Part shown: positions 1 to 7,739 of the stretch, one piece after another
Layout of the letters: each line of letters begins with the position of its first letter
Position numbering within the stretch: position 1 is the first letter of the stretch
Source: an uncultured Bacteroidota bacterium
GTDB taxonomy: Bacteria; Bacteroidota; Bacteroidia; Chitinophagales; Chitinophagaceae
Length of the DNA: 64,000 nt
Assembly (NCBI GenBank): GCA_903829015.1
Contig: CAIKOJ010000220.1
Span: 1 to 64,000 of the forward strand
Direction: 5' to 3'
Translations under genes and position numbers: made by a program
Notes under the pieces: model-generated
The model's input: the letters and a program-made list of their open reading frames with translations, nothing else
Databases searched by the model: none
What the model was told of the DNA's origin: nothing

Positions 1-272
1 TCAAACATGGTATGGTGGTAGGTATCTACACCCACTTCTTCAAGATCGTTATGCTTACCGCTTACGCGCAGGCACTTTTGCGTATCAGCCACTCTGGGAT
101 GCTCCGGGTTTCTGTTGCCCAGAAAGAAGTCTTTAAACTGGTTCATACCTGCGTTGGTAAAAAGCAGAGTAGGATCGTTTTTAACAACTATCGGTGCCGA
201 TGGCACAATTTGGTGCCCTTTGTTGCGGAAAAAATCTAAGTATTGCTGGCGTATTTCGTTTGCGGTAAGCAT
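1..272 (-). CDS. alaS: Alanyl-tRNA synthetase, N-terminal part (cut by window edge)
   Basis: The reverse strand reads in one open frame from an ATG at 272 to the window edge, about 90 codons. It begins [15 protein letters not shown] and continues through [31 protein letters not shown] and [15 protein letters not shown]. These are hallmark N-terminal motifs of the class II alanyl-tRNA synthetase, which charges tRNA-Ala in the cytoplasm; [11 protein letters not shown] belongs to the ATP-binding catalytic core. The rest of the enzyme (aminoacylation, editing and C-Ala domains) lies beyond the left edge. The ATG fits the usual alaS start and the histidine kinase stop lies 54 bases upstream. Identification is secure; only the truncation limits it. 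Confidence 0.95.
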   Translation of the reverse strand, partial: MLTANEIRQQYLDFFRNKGHQIVPSAPIVVKNDPTLLFTNAGMNQFKDFFLGNRNPEHPRVADTQKCLRVSGKHNDLEEVGVDTYHHTMF

Positions 273-326
273 GTATCAATTAATAAGGGTGCAAAACTAA
301 GATAAACCCTATAAAATCAGGTAAAT

Positions 327-1439
327 TTATCTGTGCCTCACTGCCATTATTGTTTTGGCATTTCGCTTAACACTGGTCTTTTCCTGCGGCTTTTTTATTA
401 TTAGTCTGTATAATATGATCTTAAATGAAGCTCCCTTGTACTCCCCTTCACTTTCCGCTTCAAGTATACCGCCATGGTTTTCAATAATTTTCTTACTCAG
501 GTACAGACCAAGCCCCGTCGAGGCTTCGCCATGTGTGCCTTTTTTGCCGGCAGTGGTAAACCGCTCAAATATCTTCTTCATATCACTGGGCTTAAATCCT
601 AAACCCTGATCTTTCACGCACAGTTCAATACGATCTTCATCCTGCTTGGCCTGAATAGTTATTTTTTTCCCTTCAGGCGAGAATTTAATGGCGTTACCAA
701 TAATATTCCTGAGTGCCTGTTTGAATAGCTGTGGCTGAATGGGCATGTAAATATTTTCGTCAACAGAAACCTCCATCGCTAGCTTTTTATCCACAATCGA
801 AAACTGGAAGAACGCTAGCGTTTCGTCGATCAGCTGATGTAGGTTGACAAACTCCAATCTGAATTCCTGATTTTCCTCTTTCAGGATCATCAAAATATTC
901 TCAAGCATACTGAGCAATCCCGTACACTCATTCACAATGTAGTCGGCATACAGTTCCTTTTCTGCGCCCTCTTCGTCTTTAATCAGGTTACTCAATGCAA
1001 GTATCCTACCTACCGGACTTCGCAAATCATGCGATAGCAGATCAATCATATCACTTTTCTCAATGATCAATCGCTCAAGCTTAGTTATTGTTTCCTGAAC
1101 ACTAACCATAAGCAACCCTGCTTCATCTTCATATGTTCCGGGCAATACGGGTATGGTCCTGTTCTCAATGTATTGATCCATAGCATCGATGGCGACGTCT
1201 AATGGCTTTACAAGTCTGTTGAAAATAAATAAGGTCGTGAGTGCTGAAATAATAACCAGCAGTACGCCCAATGCAATCAAGGCGATAACAGGTACTTTAA
1301 TTCGGCCAGCTAGCTCCAGCCACAACAATACTATAACCCCTAAAGCAGCAAGTACTATCGGCAGTGTGGCAAGAAAAAATTTCAAAGCATAGCTTTTCTT
1401 CGAAATTGATATTCTTGAGAAAAAATCATAGACATTCAT
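327..1439 (-). CDS. Membrane sensor histidine kinase
   Basis: A 370-residue two-component sensor kinase. Two membrane segments (about residues 20-42 and 49-73) are separated by only a few residues, so there is almost no periplasmic sensor and the stimulus may be membrane-borne or internal. A HAMP-like linker follows (about 74-125). The HisKA motif LLSHDLRSPVG carries the phosphoacceptor at H137. The ATPase domain has an N box (RNIIGNAIKFSP), a G1 box (DQGLGF) and a G2 box (STGLGLYLSKKI). No response regulator lies beside it, so it is an orphan here; the alaS start is just downstream on the same strand. The protein ends in a basic tail after the ATPase domain. The signal it senses cannot be told from sequence. 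Confidence 0.9.
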   Translation of the reverse strand: MNVYDFFSRISISKKSYALKFFLATLPIVLAALGVIVLLWLELAGRIKVPVIALIALGVLLVIISALTTLFIFNRLVKPLDVAIDAMDQYIENRTIPVLPGTYEDEAGLLMVSVQETITKLERLIIEKSDMIDLLSHDLRSPVGRILALSNLIKDEEGAEKELYADYIVNECTGLLSMLENILMILKEENQEFRLEFVNLHQLIDETLAFFQFSIVDKKLAMEVSVDENIYMPIQPQLFKQALRNIIGNAIKFSPEGKKITIQAKQDEDRIELCVKDQGLGFKPSDMKKIFERFTTAGKKGTHGEASTGLGLYLSKKIIENHGGILEAESEGEYKGASFKIILYRLIIKKPQEKTSVKRNAKTIMAVRHR

Positions 1440-1586
1440 ATACGCACGATAAAACTAATGTATTTTTCCCGGCTTACGCTTTTGCTTTCAAACAATCTCC
1501 GAAAATGACATAATTACTTAGCCAAAAATTTATGATCTGCAGCGCTGGCTATTTTGTGTAATTTGCACACGAATAGTTTTAATACA

Positions 1587-2585
1587 ATGTCAGATAACCA
1601 CGGTCATACGCATAGTCATGACGGGCACCATCACCACCACCACCACGATCATACGCATGGTCATGGTGGGCATCATCATCATCACCACCATCATCATCAT
1701 CATGGAGTGAGTGCGGCCGATGTTGCTAACCGTGCGTTTATTATCGGCATCATGCTAAATGGCGCCTATGTTATTGTACAGGTTGTTGCCGGTATTCTTA
1801 CTCATTCTATGGCACTGCTGTCTGATGCAGGACACAATCTTGGAGATGTTGCTAGTTTAGCGCTTTCTCTTATGGCGTTTCGCCTTGCCAGGGTAAAGCC
1901 AACCCATTCTTTCACCTATGGGTACAAAAAGACAACAATACTTGCAGCACTTACTAATGCAGTTGTGCTGTTAATTACAATTGGCATATTGGGTTATGAG
2001 TCAGTTCACCGGGTTTTTCATCCCGAGGTGATACAGGGAGGTGTGGTTGCTTTAGTAGCAGGCATTGGTATCGTCATCAATCTGGCATCAGCTTTCCTGT
2101 TTTTCAGAAATAAAGATCATGATCTCAATACCAAAGGTGCCTACCTGCACTTGCTTACTGACGCCCTCGTATCTCTGGGCGTTGTAGCTGCGGGTTTGGT
2201 CATTAAGTTTACCAACTGGTATTGGCTCGATGGGGTTGTCAGTATTGTTGTACTTATTGTGATCCTGTTTGGCACATGGTCGCTATTAACAGCCAGTTTT
2301 CGGATGTCAATGGATGCTGTACCGGAAAATATTGATGCATCATTTATCGAGAGCCTCATCCTGAATATTGAGGGTGTCGAAAACATACACCATATGCATA
2401 TCTGGTCTATGAGCACTACCGAAAATGCACTTACTGCGCACCTGGTGCTCAGCGAACAGTTGAGCTTCGACGAGAAAATGAAACTGGTTCAACATATCAA
2501 ACACGAGTTGCTCCACCATAAAGTACACCACGCAACTATAGAACTTGAATCGGCATTGATACCCTGCGAGGACAATGACTGCTGA
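1587..2585 (+). CDS. Cation diffusion facilitator zinc exporter with His-rich N-terminus
   Basis: A CDF-family (CzcD/ZitB type) inner-membrane antiporter of 332 residues that exports Zn2+ or similar ions. Six membrane segments follow a hydrophilic N-terminus. Metal-site motifs are HNLGD in TM2 and HLLTD in TM5, the H/D pattern usual for zinc-selective members. A C-terminal cytoplasmic domain (HHMHIWSM and onward) fits the CDF dimerisation fold. The N-terminus is extreme: about 25 histidines in some 35 residues, with runs of 7 and 11. An in-frame TTG at 1554 would add 11 residues, but the ATG at 1587 starts the usual Met-Ser-Asp-Asn-His leader and is preferred. Single gene, followed by a shared bidirectional terminator. 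Confidence 0.92.
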   Translation: MSDNHGHTHSHDGHHHHHHHDHTHGHGGHHHHHHHHHHHGVSAADVANRAFIIGIMLNGAYVIVQVVAGILTHSMALLSDAGHNLGDVASLALSLMAFRLARVKPTHSFTYGYKKTTILAALTNAVVLLITIGILGYESVHRVFHPEVIQGGVVALVAGIGIVINLASAFLFFRNKDHDLNTKGAYLHLLTDALVSLGVVAAGLVIKFTNWYWLDGVVSIVVLIVILFGTWSLLTASFRMSMDAVPENIDASFIESLILNIEGVENIHHMHIWSMSTTENALTAHLVLSEQLSFDEKMKLVQHIKHELLHHKVHHATIELESALIPCEDNDC

Positions 2586-2606
2586 CCTTATTCTTGGTAG
2601 GCGCAT

Positions 2607-2633
2607 AAAAAAGCCCCGCATTAGCAGGGCTTT
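2607..2633 (-). terminator. Rho-independent terminator, possibly bidirectional
   Basis: AAAGCCC pairs with GGGCTTT around a short inner GC stem and a four-base loop. On the minus strand it is followed by six U, so it mainly serves the gene at 2657-3127. It may also stop the zinc exporter on the plus strand. Confidence 0.75.
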
Positions 2634-2656
2634 CTACAAAAAATTTATTGTTGCAA

Positions 2657-3127
2657 CTATGGAGCTATTGCATATGAGATATTGCATTTTTCCATTTCAT
2701 CAGTCCTGATCAAAGTAAGATGGTTGGCTTCTACAAACGGGACTATATAGGTTGCAGTACTTGTTGATTTACGTTTTTTCAAGGTAAGCAATACGTTGCC
2801 GTTTTCGTCAGTTGTTAACGTATAAGTACCTGTTTCTTTCGGATTGTCACTCATGTCGCGGTTAAACTTTACATAAGTACCATAATTGATATTATTGTTA
2901 TTACTTACTGTAAGTTTAAGTGTAGCAAAATAATGGATTTGGTGCGTTTCAGCACCTACCTTATCCGGACACTTCATAGCTACAAAATACCAGGTTTTGT
3001 CGAGCAGTTCGTACCTGTTGATCGGATTAACGTTATCGGGTACCCTCTGTTCCTGCTGTGCAAATACAGCCGCAGGCAACGCCATCAGGCAAACAAGTAA
3101 AATGTTTTTAAGCATAGTTCTATTCAT
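2657..3127 (-). CDS. Small secreted protein, lipocalin-like
   Basis: A 156-residue exported protein. The N-terminus is a clear signal peptide (MLKNILLVCLMALPAAVFAQ) ending at an AxA-type site before Gln. The mature part has a Trp in TWYFVAMKC and alternating polar/hydrophobic strands (YGTYVKF, ETGTYTLTTDENG, LTLIRTDEMEKC) that resemble lipocalin-like single-domain beta-barrel proteins common in Bacteroidota. Two or three Cys could form a disulfide. The start could also be the Met at codon 5. No neighbour gives a functional hint. The fold call is inference; the secreted nature is well supported. Confidence 0.7.
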   Translation of the reverse strand: MNRTMLKNILLVCLMALPAAVFAQQEQRVPDNVNPINRYELLDKTWYFVAMKCPDKVGAETHQIHYFATLKLTVSNNNNINYGTYVKFNRDMSDNPKETGTYTLTTDENGNVLLTLKKRKSTSTATYIVPFVEANHLTLIRTDEMEKCNISYAIAP

Positions 3128-3402
3128 AAAATATCAATTCTCCGGGAGTAAAAGTAATAAATACTGTGATTAATTTCCACACAGCATCGCAAAATAAACA
3201 TTATTATTTAAGTATGCTAATAACCAACTAAGAAAAAAGTGGATTTACAAAATTGCCATCAAAGCATCGAGGGTGAATCTCAATATTATATGAAATATAT
3301 TATAATGCTATTGGTTACTCAGGTTGTCTTGTTTAGTTCTGGCAATTACGAGGGGGGGGTGAATCTTAGTCTCTACGACTGCGAAACGTCTGTGCACACC
3401 TT

Positions 3403-4101
3403 TTAGTCTTCCTGATTGTCAAGCGTCTCTACTTTAGAACCAAAAAAATTAAGGAACAATACTATGAATGCAACTACCATTACTGCCTGAGTGCAAACAA
3501 ATATTTTCCCAAGATCATTTACCGGGTGAATATCCCCGAAACCAATTGTAGTGGAGGTAACAATACTGAAATAAAGGTAGTCTACATTAGAACTCACCTG
3601 ATTACCCAGCAGGCCAAGCCCTGCATAAATTACGGCAAAACAGAAAGATATCTCGAGATAGTTGAGAAACAACATTAGTACATTCCTTCGGTAGGAGCGC
3701 GGCTTCACAAACATATCAGCTACGAAAATCAAAGACGCAACGTACAATATAGTTTCAATCAGCAAATACACCGAAAGAACAATTGTGGCCTTGTAAACAT
3801 ATAGTCCGCTAAGTATAAAAAAGAGCGGTAGCATCGTCTTTATTAACACAAAGAACTCCACTGCCACATTCCTTCTTATTATTCCAAACCTTCCAAAGTA
3901 TTGCCTTACGTGTATGCCGGGAAACAAAAACTGGGTGCCTACCAGAAATAATCTGAGCATTTTCTCGAATCCTATGTCATGGTGTTTCTCATTGTTCCAT
4001 ATCTTCACAAGATTCCTGCGGTTGGAAACATAAGCCGATTCTTTGAGTGGCTTATTGTACTCGGGCTTGCCAAATAATAATTTAAACAAGAATTTTTTCA
4101 T
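3403..4101 (-). CDS. Potassium-channel-like membrane protein (Ion_trans_2 type)
   Basis: A 232-residue membrane protein with several hydrophobic segments and, near the C-terminus, a pore loop containing TTIGFGD, the K+ selectivity-filter signature of two-TM/voltage-type channels. The last helix (FVCTQAVMVVAFIVLFLNFFG) is the inner pore helix. Before the pore there are at least three further hydrophobic segments and an N-terminal cytosolic stretch of about 55 residues. A GTG at 4110 would add three residues; the ATG at 4101 is preferred. It lies back to back with another potassium-channel family gene (TMEM175-type at 4248). There is no RCK/TrkA-N ligand domain, so gating is not evident. Single gene. 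Confidence 0.85.
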   Translation of the reverse strand: MKKFLFKLLFGKPEYNKPLKESAYVSNRRNLVKIWNNEKHHDIGFEKMLRLFLVGTQFLFPGIHVRQYFGRFGIIRRNVAVEFFVLIKTMLPLFFILSGLYVYKATIVLSVYLLIETILYVASLIFVADMFVKPRSYRRNVLMLFLNYLEISFCFAVIYAGLGLLGNQVSSNVDYLYFSIVTSTTIGFGDIHPVNDLGKIFVCTQAVMVVAFIVLFLNFFGSKVETLDNQED

Positions 4102-4219
4102 ACCCCACACTTATTGGCACTGGTAAGGTACAGACTTTTTTACAACCGTTCTATGACGATGGAAAAATTATTGCAAACGGGAGCCTTTATGTGTCTAAAT
4201 TTAATATCCTGAAATTGAT

Positions 4220-4227
4220 TAAGTTTG
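4220..4227 (+). promoter_or_regulatory. Possible -7 element for the TMEM175-like gene
   Basis: TAAGTTTG matches the Bacteroidota -7 consensus TAnnTTTG, 20 bases before the ATG at 4248. No convincing -33 TTTG lies at 17-23 bases upstream. Confidence 0.3.
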
Positions 4228-4247
4228 TTTAATCTATCGCTACTGTT

Positions 4248-4832
4248 ATGAACAAATCAAGGCTGGAGACATTCAGTGACGGTGTATTTGCTATCATCAT
4301 CACCATTATGGTTTTGGAACTGAAAATTCCGGAGAGTACCGAATTTACAGTGATAAAGCCACTAATTCCTGTGTTCATTTCATATGTACTCAGTTTCCTG
4401 TTCGTTGGTATTTACTGGAACAACCACCACCACCTGATGCACACGGCAAAAAAAGTAAATGCTTCAATAATGTGGGCTAACATGCACCTGCTGTTTTGGC
4501 TTTCACTCGTTCCTTTCTGCAATGGTTGGATGGGTCGCACCAATTTCGACAAAGTGACGGTAGCCACTTATGGTGTGCTGCTGCTATTTTGCGGCATTGC
4601 ATATACTCTACTCAGTAAAGCCATTACAAAAACACATTCAGAGAAAACCAACCTCACCATGGCTCTCGAAAAGGGCAACATAAAGGGACGGATATCATTG
4701 TTCTTTTATGGCATTTCAGTTCCCGTTGCTTTGTACGTGCACCCATTGGTTGCTGCTGCTTTTTATGCAATAGTGGCTATAATGTGGTTGATACCCAGCA
4801 AAGCCATCGAAAAGGCACTTGATGGAGAATAA
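4248..4832 (+). CDS. TMEM175-family (DUF1211) potassium channel
   Basis: A 194-residue integral membrane protein. It opens with NKSRLETFSDGVFAI, which contains the RxxxFSDG signature that defines bacterial TMEM175/DUF1211 proteins. Bacterial members are K+ leak channels built from six-TM subunits. The second feature, a His-rich stretch NNHHHLMH after TM3, is also usual in this family. Length and the number of hydrophobic segments fit a single-repeat bacterial form. It is divergent from the ion-channel gene at 3403-4101, so two different K+-type channels share one intergenic region. The regulation of the pair is unknown. Confidence 0.88.
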   Translation: MNKSRLETFSDGVFAIIITIMVLELKIPESTEFTVIKPLIPVFISYVLSFLFVGIYWNNHHHLMHTAKKVNASIMWANMHLLFWLSLVPFCNGWMGRTNFDKVTVATYGVLLLFCGIAYTLLSKAITKTHSEKTNLTMALEKGNIKGRISLFFYGISVPVALYVHPLVAAAFYAIVAIMWLIPSKAIEKALDGE

Positions 4833-4929
4833 ACATCACAAAGCTGCATTCAAATTTTTCCCCAGAAGGTCTTATTGAGTTTTTCTGCTTAATTAGTTAA
4901 CTTTACTATATACACTTAAATCAGTTCAT

Positions 4930-5667
4930 ATGAAGTCTTGCCTTCTTCTGATTTTCTTTTGCGCGGTTTGTACGGCTACTGATGGTCAGGTGGCTATCCA
5001 AAACAATCAAATGAACTTGTTGCTGCTGGGACAGCCTAACCCCTTGACCATAGCTGTAGGTGGTTACAATTCCAAAGATGTTTCGGTGCTAACGAACAAC
5101 GGAAAAATTAAAGCAGGCAGTACGCCTGGTGCCTATATAATTACGCCAACTTTAGAAGGTGACGCTAAGGTGGAGGTTTATATAAAAACACCAAATGGTT
5201 CAAAACAGGTAGGATCACAAGTGTTTTCTGTGAATGCCATACCGTTGGCTGCCGTTCGTATTGACTCAAATCTGCGTCTGGCTCCGTCCATGCCGCTGGT
5301 TTCCATCTCTAACACACCAATGATCGGGCTTGACATTGTGTCAAATTGGACAATAACCAGATTTGAATGCTCCGTTTTCAGGGAAGGTGATCAGATATTC
5401 CAAAAAACGTTCAGCAACAGAGACGGAGTAAAACTCGACTACGATTCAAAACAATTCATGCGATCGCTGAAAAAGGGCGACATTATCTGGCTGGATAATA
5501 TTATGGCTCGTGACCCTAAAGATCATACCATCCGCAACTTAAGCCCGATGAAATATAGAATTGCGCAAAATGGCGGACTATATCAACAAAAAAACGATGA
5601 CCCCGATACTCAAGAGCTTGTAGACCCAATTACGGGCAAAACATTCACAAAACAGATCATTCATTGA
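4930..5667 (+). CDS. Secreted protein resembling the GldM C-terminal domain
   Basis: A 245-residue exported protein with a signal peptide (MKSCLLLIFFCAVCTATDGQ). The mature part starts with MNLLLLGQPNPLTIAVGGY, followed by SVLTNNGKIKAG, a beta-rich stretch and FSVNAIPLAAVRI. This order (a short strand, NPLTIAV.GY, then a FxVxxIPxP-like linker) resembles the C-terminal periplasmic domains of GldM, the shaft protein of the T9SS/gliding motor. The N-terminal membrane helix and the first GldM domains are missing, so this is not the core gldM. Other gld genes (gldK, gldL, gldN) are not next to it. The resemblance was judged by eye and would need a profile search. Monocistronic, with its own terminator. 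Confidence 0.6.
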   Translation: MKSCLLLIFFCAVCTATDGQVAIQNNQMNLLLLGQPNPLTIAVGGYNSKDVSVLTNNGKIKAGSTPGAYIITPTLEGDAKVEVYIKTPNGSKQVGSQVFSVNAIPLAAVRIDSNLRLAPSMPLVSISNTPMIGLDIVSNWTITRFECSVFREGDQIFQKTFSNRDGVKLDYDSKQFMRSLKKGDIIWLDNIMARDPKDHTIRNLSPMKYRIAQNGGLYQQKNDDPDTQELVDPITGKTFTKQIIH

Positions 5668-5674
5668 CATAAAA

Positions 5675-5700
5675 AAAACATCCGCCTGAGCGGATGTTTT
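5675..5700. terminator. Bidirectional terminator
   Basis: AAAACATCCGC and GCGGATGTTTT pair perfectly around the loop CTGA, with A/T runs on both sides. It lies between the convergent genes 4930-5667 and 5722-5916. Confidence 0.85.
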
Positions 5701-5721
5701 TCTTTAGATAAACTAAGTTAA

Positions 5722-5916
5722 TTAGTGCTTAGTAGTATCAGCTTTCTTAGTAGTATCAGCAGCTGGAGCTGGAGCTGGAGTTGGCTCTGGAGTTGGTGCT
5801 GGTGCTACTGTAGCTGCAGCTGAATCAGTTTTTGCTGCTTCACCGCTTCCGCTACCGCAAGATGTTGCGAAAAGAGCTAATGTCAATGCGAATACGCTTA
5901 CTTTTACAAATTTCAT
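5722..5916 (-). CDS. Small Pro/Ala-rich lipoprotein (paralogue 1)
   Basis: A 64-residue lipoprotein. The signal peptide MKFVKVSVFALTLALF ends in the lipobox ATSC, with CGSGSGE following. The mature chain is a disordered tether of Ala, Pro, Glu and Thr (PTPEPTPAPAP) ending KKADTTKH. The ATG at 5916 was chosen because it starts the signal peptide; the longer frame to 5976 would precede it with polar residues. It is a paralogue of the gene at 6087-6293, sharing MKFVK at the start, TSCGSGSGE at the lipobox and a KTDS stretch. No function is known; a surface or periplasmic stress role is only a guess. Confidence 0.75.
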   Translation of the reverse strand: MKFVKVSVFALTLALFATSCGSGSGEAAKTDSAAATVAPAPTPEPTPAPAPAADTTKKADTTKH

Positions 5917-5973
5917 AATTTTTTGTTTTTGTTGGTTATGCAGGTTTATACCCACTTTTAAAAAAGGTAACCC
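5917..5973 (-). promoter_or_regulatory. Conserved upstream region of lipoprotein paralogue 1
   Basis: On the minus strand the block GGGTTACCT (5965-5973) lies 48 bases before the ATG, and GCATAACCAnCAAAAACA lies just before it. Both blocks recur with identical spacing before the paralogue at 6293. No TAnnTTTG box is seen, which suggests a different sigma factor. Confidence 0.5.
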
Positions 5974-6086
5974 CACTTCTGAATATTTTTTTCGTATTTT
6001 TTATAATTTAATTTCAAATAGGGGTAAAGAAATTGAAAAAAGCAACCTGATATACTGGTAGCTCATTCGAATTTCTTTCTGAAAAA

Positions 6087-6293
6087 CTATTTTGCAGGTG
6101 TAGCAGGCTTTGTTGTATCTGCAGGTTTAGCAGGTGCAGCGTTCAAAGTATCTGGTTTAGCAGGCGCTTCTACAGGTGCTGCTGTCGTTGCCGATGTCGA
6201 GTCAGTCTTCGGTGTTTCACCACTACCGCTTCCACAAGACGTAACGAAAAGGCCTAATGTAATGGCGATAATGCTTAGTTTTACAAATTTCAT
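6087..6293 (-). CDS. Small Pro/Ala-rich lipoprotein (paralogue 2)
   Basis: A 68-residue lipoprotein. The signal peptide MKFVKLSIIAITLGLF is followed by the lipobox VTSC and then CGSGSGETPKTDS. The rest is low complexity, rich in Ala, Pro, Lys and Thr (APAKPADTTKPATPAK). The start at 6293 begins the signal peptide; an upstream frame to 6386 exists but would add unrelated polar residues. It is the tandem paralogue of 5722-5916. The pair shares its 5' region as well as its protein, which points to duplication of the whole transcription unit. Function unknown. Confidence 0.75.
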   Translation of the reverse strand: MKFVKLSIIAITLGLFVTSCGSGSGETPKTDSTSATTAAPVEAPAKPDTLNAAPAKPADTTKPATPAK

Positions 6294-6350
6294 AATATGC
6301 TGTTTTTGATGGTTATGCCCATTAATACTTAATTCACGGTTAGGTAACCC
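6294..6350 (-). promoter_or_regulatory. Conserved upstream region of lipoprotein paralogue 2
   Basis: GGGTTACCT at 6342-6350 (minus strand) lies exactly 48 bases before the ATG at 6293, with GCATAACCATC and CAAAAACA close to the start. This repeats the arrangement at 5917-5973. Confidence 0.5.
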
Positions 6351-6438
6351 ATACTTGAAATAATTTCTTACGTGGTCAATAAACACTCTATTTGTACGCC
6401 ACCACCTCGCTGCTTAATAGTGGTAGCAGTTTTTTTAC

Positions 6439-6446
6439 TACTTTTG
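6439..6446 (+). promoter_or_regulatory. -7 promoter element for the B12-binding subunit gene
   Basis: TACTTTTG fits TAnnTTTG and is followed by C, 15 bases before the ATG at 6462. The -33 element is not clear. It would give a very short 5' leader. Confidence 0.45.
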
Positions 6447-6461
6447 CGCTCCAATCTTAAT

Positions 6462-6887
6462 ATGGACAACAAACCAAGCCGGCCCATTCGGGTGCTGGTT
6501 GCAAAGGTAGGCCTCGACGGCCACGACAGGGGTGCGAAAGTAGTTGCTACTTCGCTTCGTGACGCCGGTATGGAAGTTATTTACACTGGCCTTCGCCAAA
6601 CGCCCGAAATGGTTGTGAATACCGCTCTACAGGAAGATGTGGATGCTATTGGCATCAGTATTTTGAGCGGCGCACACATGACCGTTTTTCCAAAAGTTAT
6701 GCAATTAATGAAGGATAAGGGCCTTAATGACGTGCTGCTCACTGGTGGCGGCATCATTCCTGATGAAGATATGCAACAGCTTCAGGGCACCGGAGTTGGG
6801 AAATTATTTGCCCCAAGTGCTCCTACTGCTGAGATTGCAGCTTATATCACCGGATGGGTGAACGAAAACAGAAAACATCTTTTATAA
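6462..6887 (+). CDS. Stand-alone cobalamin-binding subunit of a methylmalonyl-CoA-type mutase
   Basis: A 141-residue B12-binding domain. The motif [14 protein letters not shown] contains D19-x-H21-x-x-G24, where the His displaces the lower axial ligand of cobalamin (base-off/His-on). GISILSG and LLTGGGIIP supply the SxL and GG loops. This matches the small or C-terminal part of methylmalonyl-CoA and related acyl-CoA mutases, here without the TIM-barrel catalytic part. The large subunit must be encoded elsewhere. The ATG at 6462 is preferred; an ATG at 6372 would add a hydrophobic stretch not found in the family. It precedes the crotonase by 18 bases, probably as one operon. The B12 adenosyltransferase 2 kb away fits this role. 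Confidence 0.9.
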   Translation: MDNKPSRPIRVLVAKVGLDGHDRGAKVVATSLRDAGMEVIYTGLRQTPEMVVNTALQEDVDAIGISILSGAHMTVFPKVMQLMKDKGLNDVLLTGGGIIPDEDMQQLQGTGVGKLFAPSAPTAEIAAYITGWVNENRKHLL

Positions 6888-6905
6888 TAATTATCTGATC
6901 AAACA

Positions 6906-7709
6906 ATGGACGCAGCAGCAACTCAAACAATGTACAGTACTTTACTTACATCCTTAGAAAATGGCATTTATGTAATTACCATCAATCGCCCTGAAAAAAT
7001 GAACGCTCTTAATAAAGATGTGATTCAAGATCTTGGCGATGCGATTGACGAAGCCTATAATAACCCTGAAATCAAAACGGTTATCCTTACTGGCGCAGGC
7101 GAGAAAGCTTTCGTTGCAGGTGCCGATATCAGCGAATTTGTTTCCCTGGGAAAAAATGAGGGCTCAATGCTTGCCCGCAGAGGTCAGGAACACTTGTTCG
7201 ACAAAATTGAAAACTCACCAAAACCAGTTATTGCAGCGGTAAATGGCTTCTCTCTGGGTGGTGGATGCGAACTCGCAATGGCTTGCCATTTCAGAATTGC
7301 CTCTGCAAATGCCAAATTCGGTCAGCCGGAAGTAAATCTCGGACTTATTCCTGGCTACGGTGGCACACAGCGTCTTACACAGCTTATAGGCAAAGGAAAG
7401 GCCATGGAGTTGATGATGACAGCCGATATGATCGGCGCCGAAGAAGCGAAGACTCTGGGCCTGGTAAACTACGTTACCACTCTCGAAGAATTGCTGCCTA
7501 AAGCAAAAGAACTCTTAACAAAGATCCAGACAAAAGCTCCGCTGGCGGTAGCAAATGTGATCGCTTGTGTGAATGACGCTGCAAAAAGTGACCCTGAAGG
7601 CTTCGAAAAAGAGATAGCTCGTTTTGGCGACTGTTTTATCACAGAAGACATGAAAGAAGGAACTAATGCGTTCCTTGAAAAAAGAAAACCTGTTTTTAAA
7701 GGAAAATAA
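6906..7709 (+). CDS. Enoyl-CoA hydratase/isomerase (crotonase) family enzyme
   Basis: A 267-residue crotonase. The oxyanion-hole region KAFVAGADISEF, the Glu-bearing GGGCELAMACHF and the second Glu in FGQPEVNLGLIPGYGG match true enoyl-CoA hydratases, which add water to 2-enoyl-CoA. Both catalytic Glu positions are present. TQRLTQLIGKGKAMELM follows as usual. It acts in the cytoplasm in fatty-acid or butyryl/crotonyl-CoA metabolism; substrate chain length cannot be read. The gene follows the B12-binding mutase subunit closely and is probably cotranscribed with it. A second Met at codon 9 is an alternative start. Confidence 0.9.
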   Translation: MDAAATQTMYSTLLTSLENGIYVITINRPEKMNALNKDVIQDLGDAIDEAYNNPEIKTVILTGAGEKAFVAGADISEFVSLGKNEGSMLARRGQEHLFDKIENSPKPVIAAVNGFSLGGGCELAMACHFRIASANAKFGQPEVNLGLIPGYGGTQRLTQLIGKGKAMELMMTADMIGAEEAKTLGLVNYVTTLEELLPKAKELLTKIQTKAPLAVANVIACVNDAAKSDPEGFEKEIARFGDCFITEDMKEGTNAFLEKRKPVFKGK

Positions 7710-7739
7710 TTTTACCTTTAACCTTAAATTTTTCTATAC

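Noticed and set aside
787-795. TTATCCACA, a perfect DnaA-box sequence, as sign of a replication origin
   Set aside because: It is a single copy inside the histidine kinase gene, with no cluster of boxes, no dnaA/dnaN gene and no AT-rich unwinding element beside it. gyrB at 42505 is far away and does not mark the origin.
1554-1586. Upstream TTG start for the zinc exporter
   Set aside because: It would add 11 residues without family likeness, and the region holds promoter-like sequence. The ATG at 1587 begins the normal leader.
6372-6461. N-terminal hydrophobic extension of the B12-binding subunit as a signal peptide
   Set aside because: The cobalamin mutase subunit is cytoplasmic and the -7 promoter at 6439 lies inside this stretch, so the ATG at 6462 is the start.
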